From an uncultured Candidatus Binatia bacterium (GTDB lineage Bacteria; Desulfobacterota; Binatia; Bin18): a stretch of DNA of 64,000 nt. How positions within the stretch are numbered: the first letter of the stretch is position 1; each line of letters begins with the position of its first letter. The position numbers and the translations under genes are program-made. The stretch spans positions 4,087,338-4,151,337 of the forward strand of contig OY282457.1 in the NCBI GenBank assembly GCA_958296235.1. The letters run 5' to 3'. A model generated the notes under the pieces. It saw only the letters and a program-made list of their open reading frames with translations. It was not told the DNA's origin and searched no databases. Below, piece by piece: positions 1 through 8,621 of this stretch.

Positions 1-2133
1 GCCACCGGCCTGATTGCCGCCGCCACTGCCCGACAGCTGGGGCTCGCTATTGGAGACCGGCTGCGCATCCGGGTTGGGACCCGGCATCAGTTTATCACTC
101 TTGTGGGTTTGCTCGCTCCGAATGAGAGCGGCGCCAGCGCGGTAGAGAATCTGCTCATCACGGATATTGCCACGGCTCAGGAAATCCTGGGGCTGGGCGG
201 CCAGTTGAGCCGGGTTGACGTACGGGTGCCTGAGGGTGAGGCCGGGCAAAAACTCCTGGCAACGATTCGTCAGCTTTTGCCCGCGGGAGTGGAAATCCTG
301 TCGTCGCGCGGCCGTTCTCAGGCTATCGAGCAAATGATACGCGCCTTTCAGCTCAATCTGACGGCGTTGAGCCTGTTGGCGCTGATCGTCGGAGCGTTTC
401 TCATTTATAACACGATGATCTTCTCTGTAGTCCAGCGGCGTGGCCTGCTCGGCCTGCTGCGTATCCAGGGTGTGACCCGCCGTGAGATTTTCCTGTTGGT
501 GCTGGGTGAAGCCGCGCTCATAGGTGGGGTGGGGACGGTGGGCGGTCTTGGTCTGGGGATTCTGCTCAGCCAGGGCCTGGTGCAGCTCGTGACGCGGACG
601 ATTACCGATCTGTACTTTGTCCTCACTGTACGTGAACTCGCGCTGACCCCGGTCGTGCTTGGCAAAGGCCTGGCGCTCGGCCTCGGAGCCAGCCTGCTGG
701 CCGCCCTCAGGCCGGCCTGGGAAGCCACTACGACGCCCGCGCGCGTGACCTTGCAGCGTTCGAGCCTGGAGACGCTCGCCCGACAAACCGCGCCGCGGAC
801 TATGCTCCTGGGCCTGCTTGCGCTTGCTGTCGGACTCGGCGGTCTGTGGATATCGGGGACGAATTTATGGCTGAGTTTCGGCTCCCTGTTTGGTGTGCTC
901 CTGGGCTGTGTGCTGATGACGCCGTTGACGACCGTTGGCTGCATCCGGCTGTTCCAACCCGCGCTGAGCGCCTGGGGCGGGACGCTCGGGCGCTTGTGCG
1001 GACGGAGCGTAGTGGCCACGCTGAGTCGGACCGGGGTGGCGATTGCCGCGCTGATGGTGGCCGTGTCGGTCACGGTTGGCGTAGGAATTATGGTGCAGAG
1101 CTTTCGCCAAACCGTGGTGCGCTGGCTGGAATCCTCACTCCACGCCGATGTCTATATTGCCCCGCCCAGTCTGATCGCCCGCCGGAGTGACGCTACGCTC
1201 GATCCGGCGCTGATGCAGCGCCTGACGTCCGCCCCCGATATCGCGCGGGTGAACACCTATCGAGGGCTCCAGGTCGAATCCCGGCTGGGTCTCACCCAAC
1301 TGGTTGCTATTGACCTGGCAGAACGCAGCTATGACGCCTTTACGTTCATTGCCGGTGAGCCGCACGCCCTCTGGCCGGCTTTTCAAAACGAGGCTGCGGT
1401 CATTATTTCCGAGCCGTATGCCTATCGGCATGAGCTGCGCCTCAATGAGACGCTTCAACTCCGCACGGACCGCGGTGAACACGCGTTTCGGGTCGTTGGG
1501 ATTTTTACGGATTATGGCTCGGATCAGGGCCTTGTGATGATGAGCCGCCACACCTATGACCAGTGGTGGCAGGATGCAAAAATTTCCTCCCTCGGCGTGT
1601 ATGCCGAGCCCAACAGCGATGTTGACCGGCTGGTCGAATCCCTCCGCCGGCTGGCCGGAGCAGAGCACGAGGTTCTCATCCGTTCCAATCGGACTTTGCG
1701 CGCAGCCTCGCTCGAAGTCTTTGATCGCACCTTTACCATCACCACCGTCCTCCATCTGCTCACCACGGTGGTGGCCTTCGTCGGGGTCTTGAGCGCGCTG
1801 ATGGCCCTTCAGCTTGAACGGGCGCATGAACTTGGAGTGCTGCGCGCGACCGGCTGTACCCCCGGTCAGGTCTGGGGGCTCATGACCTCCCAGACCGGGT
1901 TGATGGGCCTTATTGCCGGTCTGCTGGCCGTACCCGTCGGGGTTGGGCTGGCGCTGATTTTAGTCCTGGTGATCAATCGGCGCTCGTTTGGCTGGACCCT
2001 GCAAATCGAGATTGCCCCGGAAATTCTTGTGCAGGCGATAGGGATGGCTGTGGTGGCGGCCCTGCTGGCCGGCCTCTACCCGGCCCTGCGCATGGCCCGG
2101 ACCTCGCCGGCCCTGGCCTTGCGCAATGAATAA
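1..2133 (+). CDS. ABC transporter permease, FtsX/MacB type (5' end outside window)
   Basis: The frame is open from base 1, so the gene is cut by the window edge; the first internal ATG (103) is not the real start. The visible protein has two FtsX-like halves. Each is a periplasmic, soluble MacB-core-like stretch followed by three to four hydrophobic helices, and the C-terminus ends in the typical 'P-A-L-A-L-R' motif after a four-helix bundle. Such permeases work with a cytoplasmic ATPase (not visible, presumably upstream) and move or extract lipids, lipoproteins or peptides at the inner membrane. The next gene, a secreted CrtC/AttH-like lipocalin 14 bp downstream, is a frequent partner of this permease type, which suggests one operon with an envelope role. 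The substrate cannot be read from the sequence. Confidence 0.88.
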   Translation, partial: ATGLIAAATARQLGLAIGDRLRIRVGTRHQFITLVGLLAPNESGASAVENLLITDIATAQEILGLGGQLSRVDVRVPEGEAGQKLLATIRQLLPAGVEILSSRGRSQAIEQMIRAFQLNLTALSLLALIVGAFLIYNTMIFSVVQRRGLLGLLRIQGVTRREIFLLVLGEAALIGGVGTVGGLGLGILLSQGLVQLVTRTITDLYFVLTVRELALTPVVLGKGLALGLGASLLAALRPAWEATTTPARVTLQRSSLETLARQTAPRTMLLGLLALAVGLGGLWISGTNLWLSFGSLFGVLLGCVLMTPLTTVGCIRLFQPALSAWGGTLGRLCGRSVVATLSRTGVAIAALMVAVSVTVGVGIMVQSFRQTVVRWLESSLHADVYIAPPSLIARRSDATLDPALMQRLTSAPDIARVNTYRGLQVESRLGLTQLVAIDLAERSYDAFTFIAGEPHALWPAFQNEAAVIISEPYAYRHELRLNETLQLRTDRGEHAFRVVGIFTDYGSDQGLVMMSRHTYDQWWQDAKISSLGVYAEPNSDVDRLVESLRRLAGAEHEVLIRSNRTLRAASLEVFDRTFTITTVLHLLTTVVAFVGVLSALMALQLERAHELGVLRATGCTPGQVWGLMTSQTGLMGLIAGLLAVPVGVGLALILVLVINRRSFGWTLQIEIAPEILVQAIGMAVVAALLAGLYPALRMARTSPALALRNE

Positions 2134-2147
2134 ACGGTAAACGTCGC

Positions 2148-3359
2148 ATGAAGCTGCCCCCTTTTCTGCGTATCGCCGGCATCCTGCTGCTGGTAGCCGT
2201 CCTGGTTGGAGCAGGGCAGTGGTATCTCGCCGGGCGAGCATTTGACGATACGGCCGCGGCCCCCAGGCTGTCGCTCAGCCAGGCGCTGGGGGGAGAGCTG
2301 GCCGGCTTTGCGCGAGCCGACCGCCCGCGGGAATTCCGATTCCCTGACGATCATGGGCCGCATCCGGCCTATCGGACGGAATGGTGGTATTACACTGGCA
2401 ATCTGAAGTCTGCCGCCGGCCGTCATTTCGGATTTCAGCTCACGTTCTTCCGAACGGCTCTGAAGGCGCCAACAGACCGGGTCGAACGGACCTCGGCCTG
2501 GGGGACGCAGGACGTGTATATGGCCCATTTCGCCCTGAGCGATGTGGCAACGCCCCGTTTTTATACCTTTCAGCGCCTGAGTCGGGCGGCGCTGGGTCTG
2601 GCCGGCGCGTCGGCTGTGCCCTTTCGCGTCTGGCTCGAAGACTGGTCGGTCACTGGCGAGACCGCGGCGGGGCCGTCCGTGTCCATGCAGTTGTCCGCGG
2701 AAGAACAGGACGTGGCGCTGCGCCTCAGGCTGAGGCCGGAGAAGCCTCTTGTTCTGCACGGCCATAACGGGCTGAGTCAGAAAGGTGCTGCGGCCGGCCA
2801 GGCTTCGTATTATTATTCCTTCACCCGTCTGCGCTCAGCCGGCGTCCTTCGGTTAGGGGACGAAGAATTCCAGGTGCAGGGGCTGAGCTGGCTGGACCGG
2901 GAATGGAGTACGAGCGTGCTGGGCGAGGCGCTCCAGGGCTGGGACTGGTTTGCCCTTCAGCTCACAAACGGACAAGAATTGATGGTCTATCAGGTCCGTC
3001 AGCACTCGGGGCGCATCCATCCCCTCAGCAGCGGAACCCTGGTCGCCGCAGATGGGACACCGCAGACCCTGACTTCGGCGGACTTTCAGATTGAGGCGCT
3101 GCAAACCTGGCGGAGTCCGACGGACGGCACTGTCTACCCGGCCAAATGGCGGCTGCGTATTCCGGGCGAGGCAATTGACCTGACGATTACGCCGTATATG
3201 GCTGACCAGGAAATGCACACGCTGATTCGGTATTGGGAAGGCGCGGTCCGGGCGCAGGGAACGATACAGGGCCGTCCGCTTGCCGGCGACGGTTATGTCG
3301 AGCTGACCGGCTATGGCGAAAAAAAGGCCGGCTCCGCTGTTTTTGGCAGGCTGTCATGA
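2148..3359 (+). CDS. Secreted lipocalin-like protein (CrtC/AttH, COG5621 type)
   Basis: 403 aa. Residues 1-30 form a signal peptide or N-terminal anchor (hydrophobic stretch after KLPPFLR). The family hallmark EWWYYTGNL lies at 78-86, followed by two beta-rich lipocalin-like halves, the second with a conserved LDREWS segment. The family includes carotenoid 1,2-hydratase (CrtC) and AttH-like proteins. No carotenoid genes lie nearby, so carotenoid hydration is not implied; a lipid- or hydrophobe-binding role beside the ABC permease is more likely. The gene follows the permease by 14 bp and overlaps the next gene by four bases (ATGA at 3356-3359), which indicates translational coupling. Confidence 0.85.
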   Translation: MKLPPFLRIAGILLLVAVLVGAGQWYLAGRAFDDTAAAPRLSLSQALGGELAGFARADRPREFRFPDDHGPHPAYRTEWWYYTGNLKSAAGRHFGFQLTFFRTALKAPTDRVERTSAWGTQDVYMAHFALSDVATPRFYTFQRLSRAALGLAGASAVPFRVWLEDWSVTGETAAGPSVSMQLSAEEQDVALRLRLRPEKPLVLHGHNGLSQKGAAAGQASYYYSFTRLRSAGVLRLGDEEFQVQGLSWLDREWSTSVLGEALQGWDWFALQLTNGQELMVYQVRQHSGRIHPLSSGTLVAADGTPQTLTSADFQIEALQTWRSPTDGTVYPAKWRLRIPGEAIDLTITPYMADQEMHTLIRYWEGAVRAQGTIQGRPLAGDGYVELTGYGEKKAGSAVFGRLS

Positions 3360-4807
3360 GAACAGAGGAGTATATCCGCCGGGTGCATATTCCCGCGCCA
3401 GCGGCTGAGGTCTTTCAGTGGCACGCGCGACCGGGGGCATTCGAGCGCCTCACCCCGCCCTGGGAGGCGGTGGAAATTGTTGAACGCAGCGGCGGCATTG
3501 AAAACAATGGGCGAGTGGTGCTGCGCTTGGGCCTTGGTCCGGTTTCCCAACAATGGGTCGCCGAACATCGTGACTATGAAGCAGGAGTCCAATTCCGAGA
3601 TGTCCAAATCTCCGGCCCCTTTGCCCATTGGGAGCATACCCATCGAATTGAAGCGGACGAACGAGTCGGCTGCATTTTAGAGGATCGGATTGAATACGCG
3701 CTGCCGGGCGGGCGCCTGGGTCAGATACTCGGTGGCGCATGGACCAGGCGAAAATTGGCGCGGCTCTTTACCTATCGGCATGAGGTGACGCGCCAGGATG
3801 TGCTTGCTCATTCCCATAATCGACAGCGTAATCAGTTGAACTATGGAGGAAGACCGATGAAGATACTCGTCTCCGGCGCAAGCGGTTTGATCGGTTCTGC
3901 GCTCATTCCTTTCCTGACAACGGGCGGCCATAGGGTCACGCGCCTGGTTCGCAAGGCCCGTCTTGCGCAGGGTCGAAAGGACGGGACGCGCGGGGGAGAC
4001 GGTGAGGTTGCCTGGTCTCCGACTACGGGAACGATCGATCAAGCCGGGCTGGAAGGATTTGACGCGGTTGTCCATCTGGCCGGAGAGAATATCGCCTCCG
4101 GGCGCTGGACCCCCGAGCGCAAAGGCCGCATTCGGGACAGTCGAGTCAAGGGAACCCGGCTGCTGTGCGAAGCGCTGACCCAATGCGCCCAGCCGCCCAA
4201 GGTCTTTGTTAGTGCCTCGGCGATTGGGTATTACGGCGACCGTGGAGACGACACCCTGAGCGAAGAGAGCCGGGCGGGGGAGGGGTTTCTGGCCGAGGTC
4301 TGTCGGGACTGGGAGGCCGCCACGGCCGGACTGACCGAGCAGGGGATACGGACCGCCCTGCTGCGGGTCGGCATTGTCCTCAGTCCTGCCGGCGGGGCGT
4401 TGAAAAAAATGCTGTTGCCTTTTCAGCTCGGCCTGGGCGGCACGATTGGCGCGGGTCGGCAGTATATGAGCTGTATTGCCCTGGACGACGTTGTTGGGGC
4501 GATACAGCACGCCATAAGCAATGCCGAAGTCAGTGGCCCGATCAATGCAGTGTGTCCCGAGGCTGTGACGAATCGGGAATATACCCGAACGCTCGGTACC
4601 GTCCTGGGCCGTCCGACGTTCTTCCCCATCCCGGCTTTTGCGGCCCGGCTTGCCTTTGGCGAGATGGCCGACGCCCTGCTGCTTGCCAGCGCCCGGGTTG
4701 AACCTCAGCGACTGCTGCGGACCGGCTACGAATTTCGCTATCCGCGCCTTGAGAGCGCCCTCCGGCATGTGCTGGGCAAAGAGGCTGGGGCCGGGCGACC
4801 CGAGTAA
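3356..4807 (+). CDS. SRPBCC domain fused to TIGR01777-family NAD(P)-dependent epimerase
   Basis: 483 aa if translation begins at the ATG overlapping the upstream stop codon. Residues 1-160 form an SRPBCC/cyclase-type ligand-binding domain (it starts with IPAPAAEVFQW, with HWEHTHRI further on). Residues 168-475 form a TIGR01777/YfcH-like Rossmann epimerase with GASGLIG at 174-180, SASAIGYYG in the catalytic region and the family's C-terminal DUF1731-like tail. The physiological substrate of this family is not established. A strong internal Shine-Dalgarno sequence (GGAGGA, 3845-3850) sits six bases before Met168 at 3857, so a shorter epimerase-only product may also be made. The stop codon lies in an 11-bp tandem duplication. 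Confidence 0.88.
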   Translation: MRTEEYIRRVHIPAPAAEVFQWHARPGAFERLTPPWEAVEIVERSGGIENNGRVVLRLGLGPVSQQWVAEHRDYEAGVQFRDVQISGPFAHWEHTHRIEADERVGCILEDRIEYALPGGRLGQILGGAWTRRKLARLFTYRHEVTRQDVLAHSHNRQRNQLNYGGRPMKILVSGASGLIGSALIPFLTTGGHRVTRLVRKARLAQGRKDGTRGGDGEVAWSPTTGTIDQAGLEGFDAVVHLAGENIASGRWTPERKGRIRDSRVKGTRLLCEALTQCAQPPKVFVSASAIGYYGDRGDDTLSEESRAGEGFLAEVCRDWEAATAGLTEQGIRTALLRVGIVLSPAGGALKKMLLPFQLGLGGTIGAGRQYMSCIALDDVVGAIQHAISNAEVSGPINAVCPEAVTNREYTRTLGTVLGRPTFFPIPAFAARLAFGEMADALLLASARVEPQRLLRTGYEFRYPRLESALRHVLGKEAGAGRPE

Positions 4808-4820
4808 AGCCCGAGTAAAG
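4799..4820. repeat. 11-bp tandem duplication spanning the epimerase stop codon
   Basis: The 11-mer CCCGAGTAAAG occurs twice back to back (4799-4809 and 4810-4820). The first copy supplies the TAA stop of the upstream gene. It looks like a local slippage duplication. Confidence 0.8.
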
Positions 4821-4828
4821 AGTGCGGT

Positions 4829-5326
4829 ATGAAGCTGTTTTTTGATCGTATCTTCGTCTTTGTGGAGACGCTGGCTGCCGGCGGCTGGATGGGCGCGTTG
4901 GCGGGGTTCGGCTTTGCCGTGGCCGGCACGGTCTTTCAGGAACTGCCCACGATCAACCTGGCCGGAAACGTGAATGCCGCGGTCCTGGCCAAGCTGAACC
5001 GCCTCGAATTTATTGCGGCCGCGGCTATGGCTGTGTCGGCAATTTACTTTTTGCTGCGTTCGGACTGGTGGACGACTGTCCGCCTGGTGAAGACCGTGCT
5101 TGTGGTGGTCATGGTTGCCACGCTGATCTATTACGCTCTGGTCGTGGGCGACCGGTTGGAATATCTGCGGGTCGTCGAGATTCAGGATTTCGATAATTTC
5201 GACACGACAAAACAACACTTTCGAGACGAGTTTACCCGGCTGCACCACCGCTACACCCAACTGGTGAAAGCCAACCTGGGCATGGGGACGCTGTATCTCT
5301 TGCTCTCCGCGTTTGAACGGCGTTAG
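4829..5326 (+). CDS. DUF4149-like integral membrane protein
   Basis: 165 aa with four hydrophobic helices, at about residues 10-37, 50-70, 80-105 and a short one at the C-terminus. A polar, acidic segment with FDTTKQHFRDEFTRLHHRY lies before the last helix. The pattern matches DUF4149/TMEM205-like proteins of unknown function. It lies 21 bp after the epimerase fusion, so it is probably the last gene of that operon, and it ends 3 bp from the convergent LLM gene. No enzymatic residues can be recognised. Confidence 0.7.
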   Translation: MKLFFDRIFVFVETLAAGGWMGALAGFGFAVAGTVFQELPTINLAGNVNAAVLAKLNRLEFIAAAAMAVSAIYFLLRSDWWTTVRLVKTVLVVVMVATLIYYALVVGDRLEYLRVVEIQDFDNFDTTKQHFRDEFTRLHHRYTQLVKANLGMGTLYLLLSAFERR

Positions 5327-5329
5327 GAC

Positions 5330-6337
5330 TTACGCTTCCGGCGCGAGGGCGCGGAGGGCGTTCAGAATGTTGACGCGCTTTTGGGCCGGGTCGGTTTCAA
5401 ATGACTGCATTTGCAGAAAGACCGTGTCCACCCCATTATCCAGATAGCGTTGCGCCTGCGCTCTCATCTCTTGCGGCGAGCCCTGAATAAATAAATCCTG
5501 CATGACCTCCGGCGGCACCGCGGCCACGGCAGCCTTGCGGTCGCCGCCGGCCCACGCCTCCCACATGGGACCCAGCAGGTCGGTCCGACCCAGCCATTGG
5601 TGGAACGCCTTATACACCGGCACGTTCAAATAGGTATTGATATGCCGCCGGAGGCCGGTCTCAACCGCGGGGCCGGGCGGGTCAACGCTGACAAAAATCC
5701 GGGCGGTGATTTCCACCTCGTCAGGGCTGCGGCCTGCCGCCTGGGCGGCCTCATGTACGACGGCGACCGACTTTTTGACGTCGTCGGCGGAGAGCCAGTT
5801 GATAATCGCTCCGTCGGCATACTGCCCGGCGATCCGCAGCATCATCGGTTTCAGCGCACCAACGTGGATGGGAATGGGGGTCTGTGGCGGGCGGCTGAAG
5901 CGAAAGCCGGTGACGGTAAAGGTTTCGCCCTCAAAGGTGACGCGCTCCCCGCTGAACGCCTGGCGCAGGAAGGCCAGCATTTCTCGCACCCGAACTGCCG
6001 GGCGGACAAACTTGCCACCGTTCCAGAATTCAACAATCGGATGAGAGCCCGCGCCGATGCCCAGACAAAACCGGTCCGGGGCGAGTTCGGCCAGGCCGGC
6101 CGCGCTCATGGCTAAGGTCGCCGGCCCGCGCGTATAGACATTGGCAATCGCCGTGCCCAAGCGCAGCTTGGTGGCCTGGGCAAGAGTGGCCAGCGGGGCA
6201 AAACAATCGACGCCATCGACCTCCATTGACCAGGCATCAGTATAGCCGGCCTGTGCGGCGTCACGCGCGATTTCAACATGCTCTGCCAGGCTGAACCCTT
6301 CCAGAGGCACCGATAGCGACCAGCGTTTCTGACCCAT
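5330..6337 (-). CDS. LLM-class flavin-dependent oxidoreductase (F420-type)
   Basis: 335 aa with a luciferase-like TIM barrel. Characteristic segments are the early GYTDAWSMEVDG, KLRLGTAIANVYTRGP, the core LAPDRFCLGIGAGSHP and the C-terminal GSPQEMRAQAQRYLDNGVDTVFLQ. These resemble actinobacterial-type F420-dependent LLM proteins more than FMNH2 monooxygenases, but cofactor choice cannot be settled by eye. The substrate is unknown. It is a single gene facing convergently against the DUF4149 gene. It is one of three LLM enzymes in this window, at 26.0-27.2 kb and 58.5-59.8 kb, which are only distantly alike. Confidence 0.87.
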   Translation of the reverse strand: MGQKRWSLSVPLEGFSLAEHVEIARDAAQAGYTDAWSMEVDGVDCFAPLATLAQATKLRLGTAIANVYTRGPATLAMSAAGLAELAPDRFCLGIGAGSHPIVEFWNGGKFVRPAVRVREMLAFLRQAFSGERVTFEGETFTVTGFRFSRPPQTPIPIHVGALKPMMLRIAGQYADGAIINWLSADDVKKSVAVVHEAAQAAGRSPDEVEITARIFVSVDPPGPAVETGLRRHINTYLNVPVYKAFHQWLGRTDLLGPMWEAWAGGDRKAAVAAVPPEVMQDLFIQGSPQEMRAQAQRYLDNGVDTVFLQMQSFETDPAQKRVNILNALRALAPEA

Positions 6338-6430
6338 GTATTACTCCGTGGCAAATATGCGCCGCCGACTATATCCGTTCAGGCTGCGCTTGTCGAAGGG
6401 GCGGGGAGAGGGGAGAGTGGCGAGGGGCAA

Positions 6431-6507
6431 GTGGGGAGTGGTGAGTGGTGAGTGATAATGGCGAGACACCCGTTCACCCTGAGCGTAGCGTAGCGAAGTC
6501 GAAGGGC
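6431..6507. repeat. Intergenic repeats: GTGGTGAGTGG tract and REP-like palindrome
   Basis: This gap between the LLM gene and ycgN holds a short GTGGGGAGTGGTGAGTGG tandem tract (6431-6454). Next comes a REP-like unit, CGTTCACCCTGAGCG...CGAAGTCGAAGGG (6471-6506), which recurs at 7951-7995 and 63030-63160. Confidence 0.75.
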
Positions 6508-6515
6508 ACGCGGGG

Positions 6516-6971
6516 TCAGTCGTGTTCGATCCAGTCGATCAGATGGTCCTCAAACGCCTCGGGCGGGACGGTCTCCTCGGAGACCACTCTGCCCCGGACC
6601 GAGATGCCGGCCTCGTGGACGGTCTCGGCGCGGCCAGAGACCAGGGGGTGCCACCAGGCCAGGTCGCGGCCCTCGGCCAGGCGGCGATAGGCGCAGGAGT
6701 GTGGCAGCCAGCCGATCTTCTGAACATTCTCGGGCGAGAGCCGCACGCACTCGGGAACGAGTTGGGTCCGCCGCTCATACCGCTTGCAGCGACAGCGGGT
6801 GAGGTCAAGCAGCCAGCAAGCCACATTCGTATAATGGGTGGCCCCGGTCTCGCTGTCCTCCAGCTTGTTCAGACAGCAGCGTCCACAGCCATCGCACAAA
6901 GACTCCCACTCCCGCTGGTTCATGGCGGCGAGTGATTTTGTCTTCCAGAAGGGTGGTGTGTCTGTGTTCAT
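6516..6971 (-). CDS. ycgN: YcgN-family cysteine-cluster protein (UPF0260)
   Basis: 151 aa. The N-terminal cluster CDGCGRCC and the later [12 protein letters not shown] and [23 protein letters not shown] segments are diagnostic of the YcgN/YkgJ zinc- or iron-binding cysteine-cluster family. The length matches Escherichia coli YcgN (about 150 aa). The biochemical function is unknown. It is separated from the downstream coding repeats by a REP-like intergenic region and lies 15 bp after the coiled-coil gene on the same strand, so the two may be cotranscribed. Confidence 0.9.
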   Translation of the reverse strand: MNTDTPPFWKTKSLAAMNQREWESLCDGCGRCCLNKLEDSETGATHYTNVACWLLDLTRCRCKRYERRTQLVPECVRLSPENVQKIGWLPHSCAYRRLAEGRDLAWWHPLVSGRAETVHEAGISVRGRVVSEETVPPEAFEDHLIDWIEHD

Positions 6972-6986
6972 GCAACCCGCGAGCCG

Positions 6987-7379
6987 TCACGCCGTCAGTC
7001 TCACTAAGGCCACCGTCAGACCGACAATCCCAGCCGCCATAACCCAGAGATGGCGGTGCAGTCGGGCCTCCAGGTCGCCCAGGTCGGTCTTCAACTCGGC
7101 CCTGATCCCAGCCATTCCGGCCTTGACTGCGGCGATGTCGCCTTTCAGTTCAGCCTTGACTTCCGTCAGTTCAGCCTTGACTTCCGTCAGTTCAGCCTTG
7201 ACTGCGGCAATATCGCCTTTCAATCCGGCCTCGACTTTCGCCAAGTCGGTTTTGGTGGCAACGTTGCCGCTTACCGCGTCCCCAATGGTTGAAACAACAG
7301 CTTCGGCCAGGGTTTCGTCGGCCCCTGCGGCAGTCAGCGCCTTGACAGCCTGATGGGTGTCGAATGCGAGGGTGGTCAT
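6987..7379 (-). CDS. Coiled-coil membrane-anchored protein (DUF1640/CCDC90-like)
   Basis: 130 aa. Residues 1-40 resemble the start of DUF1640 proteins (FDTHQAVKALTAAGADETLAEAVV). Residues 42-105 are a heptad coiled coil with the units TEVKAEL and GDIAAVKA repeated. A C-terminal transmembrane helix (LWVMAAGIVGLTVALV) follows. The heptads are encoded by perfect 21-bp tandem repeats (about 7148-7195), so coil length could change by slippage. A function is not known; bacterial members are often small and found next to mobile or regulatory genes. Confidence 0.75.
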   Translation of the reverse strand: MTTLAFDTHQAVKALTAAGADETLAEAVVSTIGDAVSGNVATKTDLAKVEAGLKGDIAAVKAELTEVKAELTEVKAELKGDIAAVKAGMAGIRAELKTDLGDLEARLHRHLWVMAAGIVGLTVALVRLTA

Positions 7380-7435
7380 ACCTTATTTCCCTGCTCCCAT
7401 GCGTTCGGCCTGGGGAGAAACGGGGCGGCTGTTGT

Positions 7436-7480
7436 ACCAGCCCCCTTACCCCGACCCTCTCCCGCCAGGGGAAGAGGGGG
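7436..7480. repeat. Fragment of the CCCTCTCCC...GGGAGAGGG intergenic repeat
   Basis: A degenerate copy of the core palindrome (CCCCGACCCTCTCCCGCCAG then GGGAAGAGGGGGCAG) that forms the interior of elements A and B elsewhere in this window. No terminal repeats are visible here. It sits between the coiled-coil gene and ridA. Confidence 0.65.
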
Positions 7481-7489
7481 CAGACTTCT

Positions 7490-7879
7490 CTACGGTAAGC
7501 GGGCGATGATTTTGATCTCAACCAGGGCGCCTGGAAATGCCAACTCGGTGATACCGATTGCAGTCCAGGCCGGGTAGGGGTCTGCCATGTAGTTGTCTTT
7601 GACCTTCATGAATGCCTGTATGTTCTTTTGGAGATCGACGTGAAAGGTCGTCATCTCGACCACATCGTCAAATGACGCGCCGGCAGCTTCCAGCGTGGAT
7701 TTGACATGTTCAAACGCCTGGGTGAACTGCGCTTCTGGATCGTCCGAAACCTTATACCCCTCGCCCACCCCGATCTGGCCGGAACAGTAGAGACGATCTC
7801 CATCTTTGATTGCCGGGGCAAAATGAAAATCGTTGTAATAGGCTTCCATTCCCTTTGGGATGACAACATCTTTGGCCAT
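7490..7879 (-). CDS. RidA/YjgF-family protein (enamine/imine deaminase type)
   Basis: 129 aa from the ATG at 7879, which is preceded by AAAGGAG. A longer frame to 7930 lacks such a site. It shows the YjgF fold signatures LYCSGQIGVGEG, QFTQAFEHVKSTLEAAGASFDDVVEMTTFHVDL and the C-terminal YPAWTAIGITELAFPGALVEIKIIAR. The arginine that binds carboxylates in classical RidA is not obvious in the final strand (AFPGALVEIK), so this may belong to another Rid subgroup. A likely role is hydrolysis of reactive imines or small-molecule catabolism. It appears monocistronic, flanked by repeats on both sides. Confidence 0.88.
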   Translation of the reverse strand: MAKDVVIPKGMEAYYNDFHFAPAIKDGDRLYCSGQIGVGEGYKVSDDPEAQFTQAFEHVKSTLEAAGASFDDVVEMTTFHVDLQKNIQAFMKVKDNYMADPYPAWTAIGITELAFPGALVEIKIIARLP

Positions 7880-7950
7880 ACTGTCTCCTTTCTTGCCGTT
7901 GTCCGAGTATGGCTCAGACCTTAGCATCATGTGGAAAGAGTTGAAACGGC

Positions 7951-7995
7951 CCGTTCGTCCTGAGCGTAGCGTCAGCGAAGTCGAAGGATGAACGG
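7951..7995. repeat. REP-like palindrome
   Basis: CCGTTCGTCCTGAGCG and TCGAAGGATGAACGG form the two arms of a 45-bp imperfect palindrome. It belongs to the widespread 'GTTCGTCCTGAG...GAAGGATGAACG' intergenic repeat class and is related to those at 6471 and 63030. Confidence 0.75.
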
Positions 7996-8048
7996 GGGGC
8001 CGGGCCGTTGGCAGCCCTCCCCGACCTCTGTCCGTGCCATATCACTCT

Positions 8049-8567
8049 TTAGGGCGGAGTCGGCGCGCTCGGCTGGGGATCTGCTCGCAAGCTGGAGATC
8101 CAGAGCAGCACGACGCCGCCGGTTATGGCGATATCGGCAATATTGAAAATACCGGTTCGGAGTGAGCCCAGACCAAGGTTCAGAAAATCGATGACCCGCC
8201 CGTCGTGCATCAGCCGATCGATCATATTCCCCAGCCCGCCGGCCAGGACCCACGACAGCGCAATGAACGAAAGACGCGGCATCTTCCATTGCACGCTGAG
8301 AAAGATGGCCAGACCCAGGAGTAGCCCAGCGGTCGCCACGGTCAGCAGCCAGAAGCGCAGCTCGGGCGACAGGCTGGCGCCGAGTCCGAGAAAAGCGCCC
8401 TGATTCTCGGCATAGTGCAGGCGCACCAGGTCCTGCATGAAGGAGAGGGGCGGCGTACCGCGGATCTGTTGGGCGGCAATCTGTTTGGTGGCCTGATCGC
8501 AGCCCACGCCGGCCATGACAATGAGCGCGGCCAACAGCAGCCGGGCCTGTTTGGTGACTGCGGTCAT
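8049..8567 (-). CDS. lspA: Lipoprotein signal peptidase II
   Basis: 172 aa, the normal length. It has the DQATK box at 24-28, ENQGAF at 54-59, GGLGNMIDR at 110-118, GRVIDF with D127, and FNIADIAI with D145. D127 and D145 correspond to the catalytic aspartate dyad of LspA. Four transmembrane helices are visible. The enzyme cleaves prolipoproteins after diacylglyceryl transfer at the inner membrane. Likely clients in this window are the RND adaptor, the RND outer-membrane factor and the 22-kb lipoprotein. Unlike in many genomes it is not next to ileS; it follows a Sel1-repeat gene by 54 bp. Confidence 0.95.
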   Translation of the reverse strand: MTAVTKQARLLLAALIVMAGVGCDQATKQIAAQQIRGTPPLSFMQDLVRLHYAENQGAFLGLGASLSPELRFWLLTVATAGLLLGLAIFLSVQWKMPRLSFIALSWVLAGGLGNMIDRLMHDGRVIDFLNLGLGSLRTGIFNIADIAITGGVVLLWISSLRADPQPSAPTPP

Positions 8568-8621
8568 GCGTCCCCTCTCCGCGCCGGCGGCAACCGGCGA
8601 CGGGCCCGAACCGGACCCGCA

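Noticed and set aside
405..1073. 222-aa minus-strand frame inside the ABC permease
   Set aside because: It is Ser/Thr/Arg/Pro-rich low-complexity text antisense to a clear FtsX-type gene.
3677..5260. Long minus-strand open frame (527 aa) over the epimerase and DUF4149 genes
   Set aside because: It is antisense to recognisable family proteins, has no domain similarity and unusual composition; a shadow of high GC.
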